The position numbers and the translations under genes are program-made. A stretch of DNA of 64,000 bases from [Eubacterium] eligens ATCC 27750 (lineage in GTDB: Bacteria; Bacillota; Clostridia; Lachnospirales; Lachnospiraceae): positions 186,001-250,000 of the forward strand of contig NC_012780.1 in the NCBI RefSeq assembly GCF_000146185.1. The letters are read 5' to 3'. Shown piece after piece: positions 9,170 to 17,885 of the stretch. The notes beneath the pieces are model-generated. The model was not told the origin of the DNA. It searched no databases and saw only the letters and a list, made by a program, of their open reading frames with translations. Each line of letters opens with the position of its first letter. Position 1 is the stretch's first letter.

Positions 9170-9417
9170 TTAATTGATGTTTCTCATATACATAGTCTTG
9201 CGTCCGACTCCGGTTTTAATAATAGCTCCTTCTTCTACAAGTTTTTTAGTGCAGATTTAACAGAGGAACTGCTAAGGCTAGGACATGAAAGTAAGGCATC
9301 CTGTTTTGAAAACTTTCCAAGCGTATTTTCTGTGAATGACTTTACAATGTCGTAAGCACTGGTCTTCTTTCCAGTTTTTGTTGCGTGTTTCTCCCAAACG
9401 TTACATTTTTCTACCAA
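9170..9417 (-). pseudogene. Frameshifted winged-helix protein fragment
   Basis: The frame from 9417 (VWEKHATKTGKKTSAYDIVK) stops early at 9235-9237. One extra A in the A-run near 9245 would restore SALKKLVEEGAIIKTGVGRK to the stop at 9170-9172, a normal winged-helix ending. There is no credible start with a ribosome site, so the N-terminus is also missing. The parent family is not clear. Confidence 0.5.
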
Positions 9418-9466
9418 TTATAATATATTTTGGGAGAAAAACAAAAGAAACGGGAGTAACATTTTA

Positions 9467-9811
9467 CTATCTTATATATTTTCCACTTAAATTTGATTTA
9501 TTTATTGTCTTCATTATTCTGTTCATGAAAGTTGAAGATACACCATTTTTGGAGGGGCATTCAACAGCAATGCAGAGCAAGGGAAACTCTGAAAAGAATG
9601 ATTCCTTATTCCCTTTTACTCCCTTTGCACTAAAACCCAAGTGCTCTGCTGCTTTAATTACACCATATGCATTAGTTCCCTGTTTATCTGTTCCTGCAAC
9701 TTCACGAATCTGGGTAATACCTATCTTGTAACCATTCTGTTTACAAATGGTCGCAAGACATGCGACACCACAATCAGTAATGTCGTGCTGTTTTATACAA
9801 TAATATCTCAT
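9467..9811 (-). pseudogene. Truncated C39 peptidase domain of a bacteriocin-exporting ABC transporter
   Basis: The start (MRYYCIKQHDITDCGVACLA) is the N-terminal C39 domain of peptidase-containing ABC exporters; the Cys in DCGVACL is the nucleophile. After FPLLCIAV, where the catalytic His and Asp segments should follow, the sequence changes to unrelated ECPSKNGVSST, exactly where a 29-base repeat begins, and the frame ends soon after. The membrane and ATPase domains are absent, so leader-peptide cleavage activity is lost. Confidence 0.75.
9537..9565. repeat. 29-base repeat, copy 1
   Basis: Begins GATACACCATTTTTGG and ends GCATTCAAC; identical to 10249-10277. With the bases before it the unit is an imperfect palindrome bounded by GTTGAA and TTCAAC. 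It marks the point where the C39 gene is broken. Confidence 0.8.
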
Positions 9812-9845
9812 CATTTCCTCTATTTTCTATTTTTATAACAACGCA

Positions 9846-10163
9846 TCATCCTATTACTAACATTAGCCAAGCCATAAAAATACTCAACACTAAATTTACA
9901 ATAACAAATATACTAGTGTATTTCTCTTGGTATCGTTTTAAATCACTAATTTTCTCTTTCTCTCGATCAGTCATTCTCCATGTTGCTGGAAATAACGCTG
10001 CAATTGAAAAAATTATAAATAATAAAATTGCAACAAAGGACAAAGTAATTACTACACCCATATCTCCATCACAAAAAAGTCCTTTATATATACTAGATGC
10101 CAGAATCAATACAAAACATACAATTTCTAAGCATTTTTGCCAAATATTAAACTTGCCTTCCAT
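9846..10163 (-). CDS. Small three-helix membrane protein, unknown
   Basis: 105 residues from the ATG at 10163 behind GGAGGTG. Hydrophobic helices lie at about 10-28, 37-58 and 84-103, with a charged loop (MTDREKEKISDLKRYQEKY) between the second and third. It sits 35 bases upstream of the broken bacteriocin exporter on the same strand, the position where immunity proteins are often found; that role is a guess. Confidence 0.55.
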   Translation of the reverse strand: MEGKFNIWQKCLEIVCFVLILASSIYKGLFCDGDMGVVITLSFVAILLFIIFSIAALFPATWRMTDREKEKISDLKRYQEKYTSIFVIVNLVLSIFMAWLMLVIG

Positions 10164-10248
10164 TTTTATCACCTCCTTTTTTCTAGTGTACCACATAAAT
10201 ATTACTAACACCATATCATTTTTTATCAATAATTTAGTCTAGTTGAAC

Positions 10249-10277
10249 GATACACCATTTTTGGAGGGGCATTCAAC
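10249..10277. repeat. 29-base repeat, copy 2
   Basis: Identical to 9537-9565 and again enclosed by GTTGAA and TTCAAC. It lies in non-coding sequence between the membrane protein and the Cas2-like gene. Confidence 0.8.
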
Positions 10278-10331
10278 CACTATATTTAGTGCAATGTTTT
10301 ATTTATTTTCTAAACATAGATAAGTGCTCTG

Positions 10332-10688
10332 TTACAAATCATATTTTTGCATAATATGACTATTTGTTCCAACTATTTTTTCTTGATAATCCGGTTCACC
10401 CGTCACCAAATATATATTATTATATTGCTTCTCTGTTAAGCGTAAAAGTCTCACCGTTCCGGTTTTAGGTGCATATTCTTCTATTCGTCTGAAATGTTTT
10501 TCGGATGCTTTCCGGTTTTGCACTATCCGCATATACACTTCCGGTGCAATTCGCAAATAGCCATCTTTATGTAAAAACTTTTTAAGCTTTGTATACTCTG
10601 TTTTGGTTCCCCATTTCTCTGTCGGACTAAGAATAAAAGTAATCTCATTCCGTAATCCCCTCCATACTTTCAAAATGTACTTGTCCAT
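10332..10688 (-). CDS. Orphan Cas2-like protein
   Basis: 118 residues from the ATG at 10688 behind GGAGGA. Residues about 35-110 follow the Cas2 ferredoxin-like pattern of type II systems: KKFLHKDGYLRIAPEVYMR, EKHFRRIEEYAPKTGTVRLL, then LTEKQYNNIYLVTGE. The first strand, where Cas2 usually has a hydrophobic-D-hydrophobic motif, reads ITFILSPTEKWG, so the usual Asp appears to be missing. No cas1, effector gene or repeat array is in the window. Cas2 normally bridges two Cas1 dimers during spacer capture. This one is either a leftover or a repurposed relative. Confidence 0.65.
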   Translation of the reverse strand: MDKYILKVWRGLRNEITFILSPTEKWGTKTEYTKLKKFLHKDGYLRIAPEVYMRIVQNRKASEKHFRRIEEYAPKTGTVRLLRLTEKQYNNIYLVTGEPDYQEKIVGTNSHIMQKYDL

Positions 10689-10768
10689 ATAATAAATCCT
10701 CCAGTATAATATATTCGCACATACGTCACAGTTCTCCGATTGCCACATTCTGTTATATCTTGTTATCA

Positions 10769-10910
10769 GATTTTCTTGCCCTTGTGTTTACCCTTATCAG
10801 CTTCCAAGGGAAGAATAAAACAGTGTGAAATCGTATAATAAGTTAAGGTGAGCATTTTGCGATAAATCCTTTATTTTCAAGGCTTTTGGAGGATTTTATT
10901 AAAACCCTGT
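10769..10910. repeat. Flank copy A of a diverged direct repeat
   Basis: TTTTCTTGCCCTTG near 10773 starts a 30-base block matching 17747-17776 at 28 positions, and GCGATAAA...TTTTCAAGG farther on matches B again, so about 140 bases are related to 17743-17885. On the minus strand the core encodes DKGKHKGKKI then a stop. The two copies enclose the ABC/ATPase segment and could be old attachment sites. Confidence 0.5.
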
Positions 10911-10934
10911 GGGGGTTAATAACCACTTATAAAA

Positions 10935-11753
10935 TTGTGGTTTTCAAATTTAGATTTGCCGGAACCACAGGCTGGAGAAAAAACACTGCCGGATGGAGCG
11001 TTAGATGTTACATTAAAAGATGTGCACTTTTCTTATGAAGAGGACAGAGAGATTTTAAAAGGAATAGGCTTAAATCTTCCGGCAGGAAGTTTTGTATCAC
11101 TGGTTGGTGAATCCGGATGTGGTAAGAGTACGATTGCCGGAATCCTTGCAGCAAAGAACCGGGGATATAACGGAGAAATCATCATCGGTGGCGTACCGCT
11201 TAATGAAGTGAATGAAACCAATCTGATGCAGAGGGTTGTTCTGGTTCGCCATAACAGCTACCTGTTCAAAGGTACAGTAGAAGAAAATCTGAAGATGGCA
11301 AAACCGGACGCAACGAAAGAAGAGATGGAAGCTGTCCTTCAGAAAGTGAATCTCTTAGGGTTCTTACAAACACAGGATGGCTTGCAGACACAGTTGTTGG
11401 AAAAAGCAAGCAACCTGTCCGGCGGTCAGTGTCAGAGACTGGTAATTGCCAGAGCATTGCTTCGGACAGACAGTGCGGTTTATATTTTTGATGAAGCTGC
11501 ATCCAATATCGATGTAGAAAGTGAAGAACTAATCATGAATGTGATTCACGAACTGGCAAAGACAAAGACGGTACTTCTGATCTCCCACAGACTGGCAAAT
11601 GTCGTGAAGTCTGACAAGATCTATTTCTTAAAAGACGGAGAAATCAAAGAAAGCGGAAAGCATGTCGAACTGATGAGCCAGAATGGTGCGTACAGACATC
11701 TGTATGAAAGCCAGATGGCACTGGAAAACTATGGAAAAGGAGGAATGGCATAA
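10935..11753 (+). pseudogene. ABC exporter ATPase half, membrane domain missing
   Basis: This is the C-terminal ATPase domain of an exporter-type ABC protein: Walker A GESGCGKST, signature LSGGQCQR, Walker B VYIFDEAASNID, switch ISHR. The N-terminal membrane domain expected before it (about 300 residues) is absent; sequence homology appears to begin at DLPEPQAG near 10953, right after flank copy A, and no ribosome site precedes it. The stop overlaps the next ATG (TAATG), so it was once the first half of a two-gene exporter. Composition is GC-richer than the flanks. Confidence 0.75.
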
Positions 11754-13495
11754 TGAGTGAAAATACGAATACAACAAAACGCAGAAGTGCCATCCAGATC
11801 ATGGGAAGTCTGATTGGTCTGGTAAAACCCTTGCTCCATATCATGCTGGCAGCAATCATCCTTGGAACATTGGGTTATTTATGTGCAATCTTCCTGACGA
11901 TACTGGCAGGACAGGTTATCATGCATGGTCTTCTGACAGGAGTAGCCGGAATGATTGTTCCGGTGGACAATATGTGGCGGGTATTTACTCCAGTAAAAAC
12001 GATTATTACAGTCATGATCGTAATTGCAGTGCTTCGTGGAATCCTGCATTATGTGGAACAGTATTGTAATCATTTTATCGCATTTAAGTTGTTGGCAATC
12101 ATCCGTCACAAAGTGTTTGCGGCACTGAGAAAGCTCTGCCCTGCAAAATTGGAAGGACGGGATAAGGGAAATCTGATCTCGATTATTACAACCGATATCG
12201 AATTACTGGAAGTGTTCTATGCACATACCATTTCTCCGATTGCGATTGCAACGCTGACCTCAATTATTATGGTGATTTTTATCGGAAGATATCACTGGCT
12301 GGCAGGAGTGATTGCTCTGGTAGCTTATCTGATTGTCGGTGTTGTCATCCCGATGTGGAATGGAAAACGTGGAAGCCAGAAGGGAATGGAATTTCGGACA
12401 AACTTCGGAGAACTGAACAGTTTTGTTCTGGATTCTTTACGTGGACTGGACGAGACCATCCAGTACGGACAGGGTGAAAAGAGAAAAGAGCAGATGTCTG
12501 AGCATTCCAAAAATCTTGCAGGAATGCAGGAGTCATTAAGCAAAATGGAAGGCTCACAGCGTTCATTTACGAACATGGTTATCCTGCTTGCATCTTTTGG
12601 AATGCTTGCACTGACGATCTGGCTGTACGACAAAGGTGCGATGGGATTCGAGGGAATCTTAACCTGCACCATCGCAATGATGGGTTCTTTCGGACCGGTA
12701 GTAGCATTATCAAGCCTTTCCAATAACCTGAACCAGACACTGGCAAGTGGTGAGCGTGTTCTTTCTCTTCTGGAAGAGACACCGCTTGTGGAAGAAATTC
12801 CGGGTGACGTGGAAACTTCCGGTGCAGAGAGCATGGAACATGAATTTACAGGAGCAGAGGCAGAGCATGTAACATTTGCTTATGATAATGAGGTTATTTT
12901 AGATAACTATTCACTGAAATTACAGCCGGGTAAAATCACAGGGATTCATGGTGCGAGCGGCTCCGGAAAATCTACGCTCTTAAAACTGCTGATGCGGTTC
13001 TGGGATGTGCAGGATGGAAGTGTATCGGTAGACGGTACAGATGTCCGCAAGATTCCGACCAAGCATTTGAGAGATATGGAAAGTTATGTCACACAGGAAA
13101 CGCACCTGTTCCATGATTCGATTGCAAACAATATCGCAATCGCAAAGCCGGGAGCATCCAGAGAAGAGATTATGGAAGCTGCAAAGAAAGCGTCTATCCA
13201 CGATTTCATAATGACACTTCCGAAAGGATATGATACAGAAGTCGGAGAACTGGGTGATACGCTGTCCGGTGGTGAAAAACAGAGAATCGGAATTGCAAGA
13301 GCATTTCTCCATGAATGCCCTCTGATCCTGCTCGATGAGCCTACATCGAACCTCGACTCTTTAAACGAGGGAATCATTTTAAAATCATTGAAAGAATCGG
13401 CCAAGAAGAAAACGGTTGTCCTGGTATCCCACAGAGTATCCACAATGAACGTGGCCGATGTAGTATATGAAATGGAGAACGGCAGAATTTCTTAA
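11753..13495 (+). CDS. ABC transporter, fused permease and ATPase (exporter type)
   Basis: A full-length protein of 580 residues. The membrane domain spans about 20-330 with six helices. The ATPase domain spans about 355-575 with GASGSGKST, LSGGEKQR, LILLDEPTSNLD and the SHR switch. It is the second half of a CydDC/heterodimeric type exporter, translationally coupled to the preceding half, whose membrane part has been lost, so the pair may no longer work unless this protein forms a homodimer. Codon use (many CTG, ATC, GGA) differs from the AT-rich neighbours, a sign of transfer. Confidence 0.88.
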   Translation: MSENTNTTKRRSAIQIMGSLIGLVKPLLHIMLAAIILGTLGYLCAIFLTILAGQVIMHGLLTGVAGMIVPVDNMWRVFTPVKTIITVMIVIAVLRGILHYVEQYCNHFIAFKLLAIIRHKVFAALRKLCPAKLEGRDKGNLISIITTDIELLEVFYAHTISPIAIATLTSIIMVIFIGRYHWLAGVIALVAYLIVGVVIPMWNGKRGSQKGMEFRTNFGELNSFVLDSLRGLDETIQYGQGEKRKEQMSEHSKNLAGMQESLSKMEGSQRSFTNMVILLASFGMLALTIWLYDKGAMGFEGILTCTIAMMGSFGPVVALSSLSNNLNQTLASGERVLSLLEETPLVEEIPGDVETSGAESMEHEFTGAEAEHVTFAYDNEVILDNYSLKLQPGKITGIHGASGSGKSTLLKLLMRFWDVQDGSVSVDGTDVRKIPTKHLRDMESYVTQETHLFHDSIANNIAIAKPGASREEIMEAAKKASIHDFIMTLPKGYDTEVGELGDTLSGGEKQRIGIARAFLHECPLILLDEPTSNLDSLNEGIILKSLKESAKKKTVVLVSHRVSTMNVADVVYEMENGRIS

Positions 13496-13503
13496 TAAAT
13501 TCT

Positions 13504-13693
13504 TAGAACTGATAGGGTATCTCCAGAAACTGCAAATCATGATGCATGCCGGATGGAACATACAATCAGCGAAGAATCTTTCCAGAAGATTCAGGAACTG
13601 GTGAAGAAGATAAAAAAGAAGATTCATCAAAGGAACAAATGGAAAAACAATGGCAATGCCATTAAGTCAGTTGTTCGAAGTTTTGTTCGATAG
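13504..13693 (+). pseudogene. Possible coding remnant downstream of the ABC genes
   Basis: A frame without stops runs from just after the ABC gene to the TAG at 13691-13693, with an internal MEHTISEESFQKIQELVKKI, strongly basic and helical. There is no start with a ribosome site. It may be the tail of a gene removed with the ABC insertion. Confidence 0.25.
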
Positions 13694-13804
13694 CTCAGTT
13701 GTTGTCAAATATCCGATATTTTGAACTCAAAAAGCCAAAAACAGGTATGCCAAAAAGACAGATGCTGTCCATCTGCCAAAAAGAAGGATATTCAGTTGCA
13801 GAAC

Positions 13805-14072
13805 TTACCGATATCCAAAATGAATTGCGCTGATTCCACGGAGAGGCCGTTGAAACTGCCGGAACCTGTCTTTCACTGCGTGGACATATTTCATCATCAG
13901 CCGGATAATATCGATGTGCCTTCCAGAATCCCTGCGCATGAAGAACTTTCTGGCTGTTTTTAATGCTGAAGAAAAGTCAAGTTCATAGAGATACTTGTTG
14001 CTGCCATCCCGTTTCTTTTTCAGGTTTTCTTCTGCCGCTTCGTTTGCGATAAAAATGCCGAAATTGCATTGG
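13805..14072 (-). pseudogene. Transposase C-terminal remnant (IS4-like)
   Basis: The minus-strand frame YLYELDFSSALKTARKFF...RQFQRPLRGISAIHFGYR resembles the extreme C-terminus of IS4-type DDE transposases, which often end in a basic segment and an aromatic-YR tail. The frame continues upstream through repeat copy 1 into unrelated sequence, so only the tail is left. A short plus-strand frame beginning MPKRQMLSICQKEGYSVAEL at about 13749 may be another mobile-element scrap. Confidence 0.35.
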
Positions 14073-14097
14073 AACAATTGGTGCCTGACACAATAAA
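14073..14097. repeat. 24-base repeat, copy 1 (one-base variant)
   Basis: AACAATTGGTGCCTGACACA then ATAAA. The same unit with one T fewer occurs at 15923, 17371 and 17572, all in the same orientation. Confidence 0.8.
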
Positions 14098-14340
14098 CTT
14101 GCAATAGGCTGCTTTTTTCTGTTGAGCAAGAAGTATCTTTTAATTCATATTTAGGTGGTTTGTCAATAGCAATAATATTTAATGCATAATCTGATTTAAG
14201 AGTGAATTTCAAATTTTAGATTTTCAATAATCATGGGATAAAAATAACAGGGAGGATTATAGTTTTCGGAATAAAGCCGATATATAATATTAGAAACAAT
14301 AAATAATAAAGAACGGATTCAGAGAAGGAGGACAAAGGAT

Positions 14341-15096
14341 ATGTCAATGAATGTGAATACAACGGGTACTGTTTATGGAAGTTATCAGAATACCTACAAG
14401 GCAGGTACAGTAGATAAGAAAAAAGAAACAGCGAAAACAACAGAAAATGATAAGGTCAAGAAAAATGTGACAGAAAGTATAGCCGAAAAAAATCTAAGTA
14501 AAGAGGCACAAAAAATGCTTAAAGATATGCGTGGCTCAAGAACAGATATGGACTTTATGGTTGCAGATTTTGAAAATGGTGATAATGCTAAAGATATTTT
14601 AGCACAAAGTGATAAAGAGTTTACGGTTATTTTCTCAAAGGAAGAAATGGAGAAGATGGCATCCGATCCCAAATATTATGCTGAAAAGATGCATAGTATT
14701 GAAGGTGCTTTGCGTATGTCGGATGAAATCAATGCTCAGTTTGGATTTGAAAGAGCATTTGGTAAGACAAACGGAATAGAAAACAGTGCAGATACTGATA
14801 CAAAAATAACAAAGTTTGGTATTTCTTTTAATAGTGATGGAACTACAACATTCTTTGCTCAATTAGAAAAAACATCAGCTAGTCAGAAAGAATATCTTGA
14901 AAAAATTCAGGAAAAGAAAGCTGCGGAGAAGAAAGAGGCGAAGAAAAAGGAACAATTAAAGCAAATTGAAGTAAAAAAAGCTACTGTTCAAGCAAATTCA
15001 AAAGATGAACTTTTGGATAAAATTAAAAATATTGAATGGAATTCTATCAAACCAGAGGATAATAAAATCGGTGGAAGATTTGATTTTTCAATTTAG
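14341..15096 (+). CDS. Lys/Glu-rich protein of unknown function (DUF6033-like)
   Basis: 251 residues behind AGGAGG. The start SMNVNTTGTVYGSYQNTY is followed by a Lys/Thr-rich stretch, a helical core (EAQKMLKDMRGSRTDMDFMV), and a long charged coiled coil with KKAAEKKEAKKKE-type runs. I associate it only loosely with an uncharacterised Lachnospiraceae family. No signal peptide or membrane segment. It precedes a secreted protein by 47 bases and may be co-transcribed with it. Confidence 0.65.
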   Translation: MSMNVNTTGTVYGSYQNTYKAGTVDKKKETAKTTENDKVKKNVTESIAEKNLSKEAQKMLKDMRGSRTDMDFMVADFENGDNAKDILAQSDKEFTVIFSKEEMEKMASDPKYYAEKMHSIEGALRMSDEINAQFGFERAFGKTNGIENSADTDTKITKFGISFNSDGTTTFFAQLEKTSASQKEYLEKIQEKKAAEKKEAKKKEQLKQIEVKKATVQANSKDELLDKIKNIEWNSIKPEDNKIGGRFDFSI

Positions 15097-15143
15097 TATA
15101 TTTAGATGGGGATGATTACATAAAGTATGGGGGTAGATTCATT

Positions 15144-15686
15144 ATGAGAAAACGTTTTTTTTCTATTATTGTATGTGTTGTCATGCTTTTTACAATGAAT
15201 GTCACAGCTTTTGCGGCAGAAACTCAGGAAAATTATTCGGAGACGGAGAAAACAATGACATTTGAAATAACTCCGACAGCATTAACTTCTGGATCATCAC
15301 GACATTCTGTTGGAATGTTAAATTCCTTTTTTGGAACAAATGATACAGTGGCAACTTCCGCTCTTGGTTCTTTTACAATCAGCAGCACATCTGTTCCGTC
15401 AGGCTCCACAATCAGTAAAATAGTGGTTACATCCACAAAAAGTAGTGGAAGTAGTGGAAACATCGAATTATTTGTTGCTAAAGATGAGGATAATGGAGAT
15501 GGCACATTTGACAGATATACAGACAGCAAAAGTTGGAATAGTTCTCTTACTTTTGCAGATTTTGGCAATTATAATTTAAGCCCTGTTGGAAATTATTATG
15601 TTCAATTTGAATCTACAAGGTATTCAACGGGAACTGTTGCAGCAGCAACATTAAAAAATATTTATGTCACAGTATACTATCATTAA
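15144..15686 (+). CDS. Secreted Ser/Thr-rich protein of unknown function
   Basis: 180 residues. A clear signal peptide (KRFFSIIVCVVMLFTMNVTAFAA) gives cleavage after AFA. The mature part is rich in Ser, Thr, Gly and Tyr with a beta-rich look (GSFTISSTSVPSGSTISKIV) and no Cys. A ribosome site is weak (GGGGG upstream). It ends in a good terminator. A surface or matrix role is plausible but not shown. Confidence 0.7.
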   Translation: MRKRFFSIIVCVVMLFTMNVTAFAAETQENYSETEKTMTFEITPTALTSGSSRHSVGMLNSFFGTNDTVATSALGSFTISSTSVPSGSTISKIVVTSTKSSGSSGNIELFVAKDEDNGDGTFDRYTDSKSWNSSLTFADFGNYNLSPVGNYYVQFESTRYSTGTVAAATLKNIYVTVYYH

Positions 15687-15710
15687 AATTTTATAATCCC
15701 CATTCTAAAC

Positions 15711-15752
15711 AAGCAAAGATGTTGTTATTCAGTTAGCAGCATCTTTGCTTTT
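15711..15752 (+). terminator. Rho-independent terminator of the secreted-protein gene
   Basis: AAGCAAAGATG paired with CATCTTTGCTT around a short loop, then TTTT. Confidence 0.8.
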
Positions 15753-16098
15753 AATTGTATAATTGATATGACTATTGAGTTAGAATGACATTGATAGCGA
15801 TAGAAAGCTATATATTACAGAAGCAGACTTTGATAAAAAAGCATTTGAGAGATTATATAAATTGAATATTATATAATCAGAGGTATATAGAACATGCACA
15901 GAGACACTATATTTCAATATGAAACAATGGTGCCTGACACAATAAAAACGCATAGCCAAACTTCGCTCGGTATAACTGCCTGATTGTGTCGAAATTCGTA
16001 TTTTATCAATTATATCTGATAAAACTGGATTTGCGGTATTGAAAATCAGTTATAGCCGTGGTACCATATAGACAGTTTCAGAAGGGAGGCTGGTCTAC
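15753..16098. other. Gap with remnant and repeat copy 2
   Basis: A 28-codon plus-strand tail (DIDSDRKLYITEADFDKKAF, then a stop near 15878) without a start may be coding debris. Repeat copy 2 follows at 15923-15946. GAAGGGAGG at about 16080 is the ribosome site of the next gene. No other feature was seen. Confidence 0.35.
15923..15946. repeat. 24-base repeat, copy 2
   Basis: AACAATGGTGCCTGACACAA then TAAA, identical to copies 3 and 4. Confidence 0.85.
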
Positions 16099-17313
16099 AT
16101 GATTAAACGAGAAATTTATATGAGCCGTATCCGTCCTTTTATCGGAAATGAGCTGATAAAGGTTCTGACAGGGATTCGCCGTAGTGGAAAATCTGTCATG
16201 CTGAGCCTGATCCAAGAGGAACTTGCCCAAAACGGGGTCCAACCAGAACAGTTTATTTCCCTGAATTTTGAGAACATGAGCAATGCACACCTTTGTACGG
16301 CTGTTGCATTGCATGATGAAATCCTTCGCAGAACAAAAGAAATCAGCGGCAAGGTTTATCTGTTCTTCGACGAAATCCAAGAGGTGGCTGATTGGGAAAA
16401 ATGTATCAACTCTTTCCGGGTGGAGCTGGATTGTGATATATACATTACCGGTTCCAACGCCAAGCTGCTTTCCGGTGAGCTTGCCACTTATCTTGCCGGA
16501 CGGTATGTGGAGTTCGTGATTTACCCGTTTTCATTCAGAGAGTTTATGGAGCTGTATCACACCGTTTACGAAGGTGCAGACGAAAGACAATGCTTTACAA
16601 AATATCTGACGCTGGGAGGAATGCCCTATTTGAGCAACCTTCGCTACGACGATGCCGCCAGTCGTCAGTATTTGCGGGACTTGTTCAACTCCGTAGAGCT
16701 GAAAGATATTATCAAGCGAAACAATATCCGTGATGTGGATATGCTGGAGAGAATTATTGCTTATATAACTTCCAACATCGGCACTACCTTTTCTTCCACA
16801 GCCATTTCCAAGTATCTGAAAAGTGAAGGGCGCTCCGTTTCACCAGAAACGGTACTGAACTACATCAAAGCCTGCACGGACGCATTCCTGTTTTATCAGG
16901 TGAAGCGCCAAGACCTCCAGGGAAAGAAAATCCTGACCGTCAACGAGAAATACTATGTTGCAGATCATGGTGTCCGGGAAGCCGTGTACGGTGGCAACAT
17001 GAAGGACATTAACCTTGTCCTTGAAAATGTTGTCTACATGGAGCTGCTGCGCCGTGGTTATTCTGTGACTGTTGGGAAAGTCTCTGACAAGGAGATTGAC
17101 TTCGTATGTGAAGATCATGGGAAAAAGCTGTATGTTCAGGTTTCCTATCTACTTGCCTCGGAGGAAACCATCCAGCGTGAGTTTGGGGCGTTTGCCGGTG
17201 TTCGTGACAATTTCCCGAAATACGTTGTAACGATGGACGAACTGGATATGAGCCGAGATGGAATCAAACACCGCAATATTCGTGACTTCCTGCTGGCAGA
17301 GGAATGGAACTGA
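16099..17313 (+). CDS. AAA ATPase of the DUF4143 family
   Basis: 404 residues. An N-terminal P-loop domain (Walker A LTGIRRSGKS near residue 23, Walker B YLFFDEIQ near 90) is followed by the DUF4143 region, with the typical LGGMPYL segment and a C-terminal PD-(D/E)XK-like part (DKEIDFVCED, KLYVQVSY). Such proteins are frequent in mobile and defence-associated regions; their exact role is unknown. GC-rich codon use compared with neighbours suggests transfer. Repeat copy 3 follows 57 bases after the stop. Confidence 0.85.
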   Translation: MIKREIYMSRIRPFIGNELIKVLTGIRRSGKSVMLSLIQEELAQNGVQPEQFISLNFENMSNAHLCTAVALHDEILRRTKEISGKVYLFFDEIQEVADWEKCINSFRVELDCDIYITGSNAKLLSGELATYLAGRYVEFVIYPFSFREFMELYHTVYEGADERQCFTKYLTLGGMPYLSNLRYDDAASRQYLRDLFNSVELKDIIKRNNIRDVDMLERIIAYITSNIGTTFSSTAISKYLKSEGRSVSPETVLNYIKACTDAFLFYQVKRQDLQGKKILTVNEKYYVADHGVREAVYGGNMKDINLVLENVVYMELLRRGYSVTVGKVSDKEIDFVCEDHGKKLYVQVSYLLASEETIQREFGAFAGVRDNFPKYVVTMDELDMSRDGIKHRNIRDFLLAEEWN

Positions 17314-17370
17314 AATGTTCTTCTTTCACCAGAAGATATGCAGAAGTTCTTCCAATGCCGAGAATGAAAA

Positions 17371-17394
17371 AACAATGGTGCCTGACACAATAAA
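17371..17394. repeat. 24-base repeat, copy 3
   Basis: Identical to copies 2 and 4; directly before the LysR remnant. Confidence 0.85.
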
Positions 17395-17403
17395 TATTAT
17401 GAT

Positions 17404-17571
17404 ATGTCTGTATTTAACCGCTGTATAGAAACCGGGAATGTTCTCTTAATACTGGAATGTTGGCAGGATGTCCACCCGGCGCTTGTCAGTATCCCAGTGA
17501 AATGGGAATACAGCTCGCCGTATGGACTTTTGTATGCTCTGAATCCGCCGGATGATGTTATGCAGTTTGAA
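17404..17571 (+). pseudogene. C-terminal remnant of a LysR-type regulator
   Basis: The frame NVLLILECWQDVHPALVSIP, then WEYSSPYGLLYALNPPDDV, matches the last 50 residues of the LysR substrate-binding domain (the PYGLLY segment is typical). It is cut at the end by repeat copy 4 and lacks everything before it. Confidence 0.5.
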
Positions 17572-17595
17572 AACAATGGTGCCTGACACAATAAA
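17572..17595. repeat. 24-base repeat, copy 4
   Basis: Identical to copies 2 and 3; it supplies the stop that ends the LysR remnant. Confidence 0.85.
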
Positions 17596-17742
17596 TATTG
17601 TATAAATGTCAATGCTGTTGTGGTACATGTTGTATTCTGCGTAAATGGTATTCATGTTGTGTCTCCTTTAAACCAATAAAAATATAGAAGCATTTCAATC
17701 AGTTCACAATGTCACTTTTATTTTGTGTTATACTGTTTTATA

Positions 17743-17885
17743 TAATTTTCTTGCCCTTGTTTTTGCCCTTATCAGAGTTCGTAAACACTGGTGGGACGAT
17801 ATAACGCAAGGGAAACAATAAGGGAAAGCTCACCTGCGATAAACTTTGTGTTTTCAAGGGATTGAGAGATATTTGATAATAAAAT
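17743..17885. repeat. Flank copy B of a diverged direct repeat
   Basis: Related to 10769-10910 (see copy A); same orientation, about 7 kb apart. On the minus strand the core encodes DKGKNKGKKII then a stop. From here to 18254 no gene was seen. Confidence 0.5.

Noticed and set aside
9385..9445. Inverted TTCTCCCAAA / TTTTGGGAGAA as an insertion-element end
   Set aside because: The arms are short, there is no matching second end and no transposase; it may be a plain hairpin.
12325..12834. Minus-strand frame of 169 codons inside the ABC exporter gene
   Set aside because: It is antisense to a well-supported ABC protein and shows only shadow coding character.
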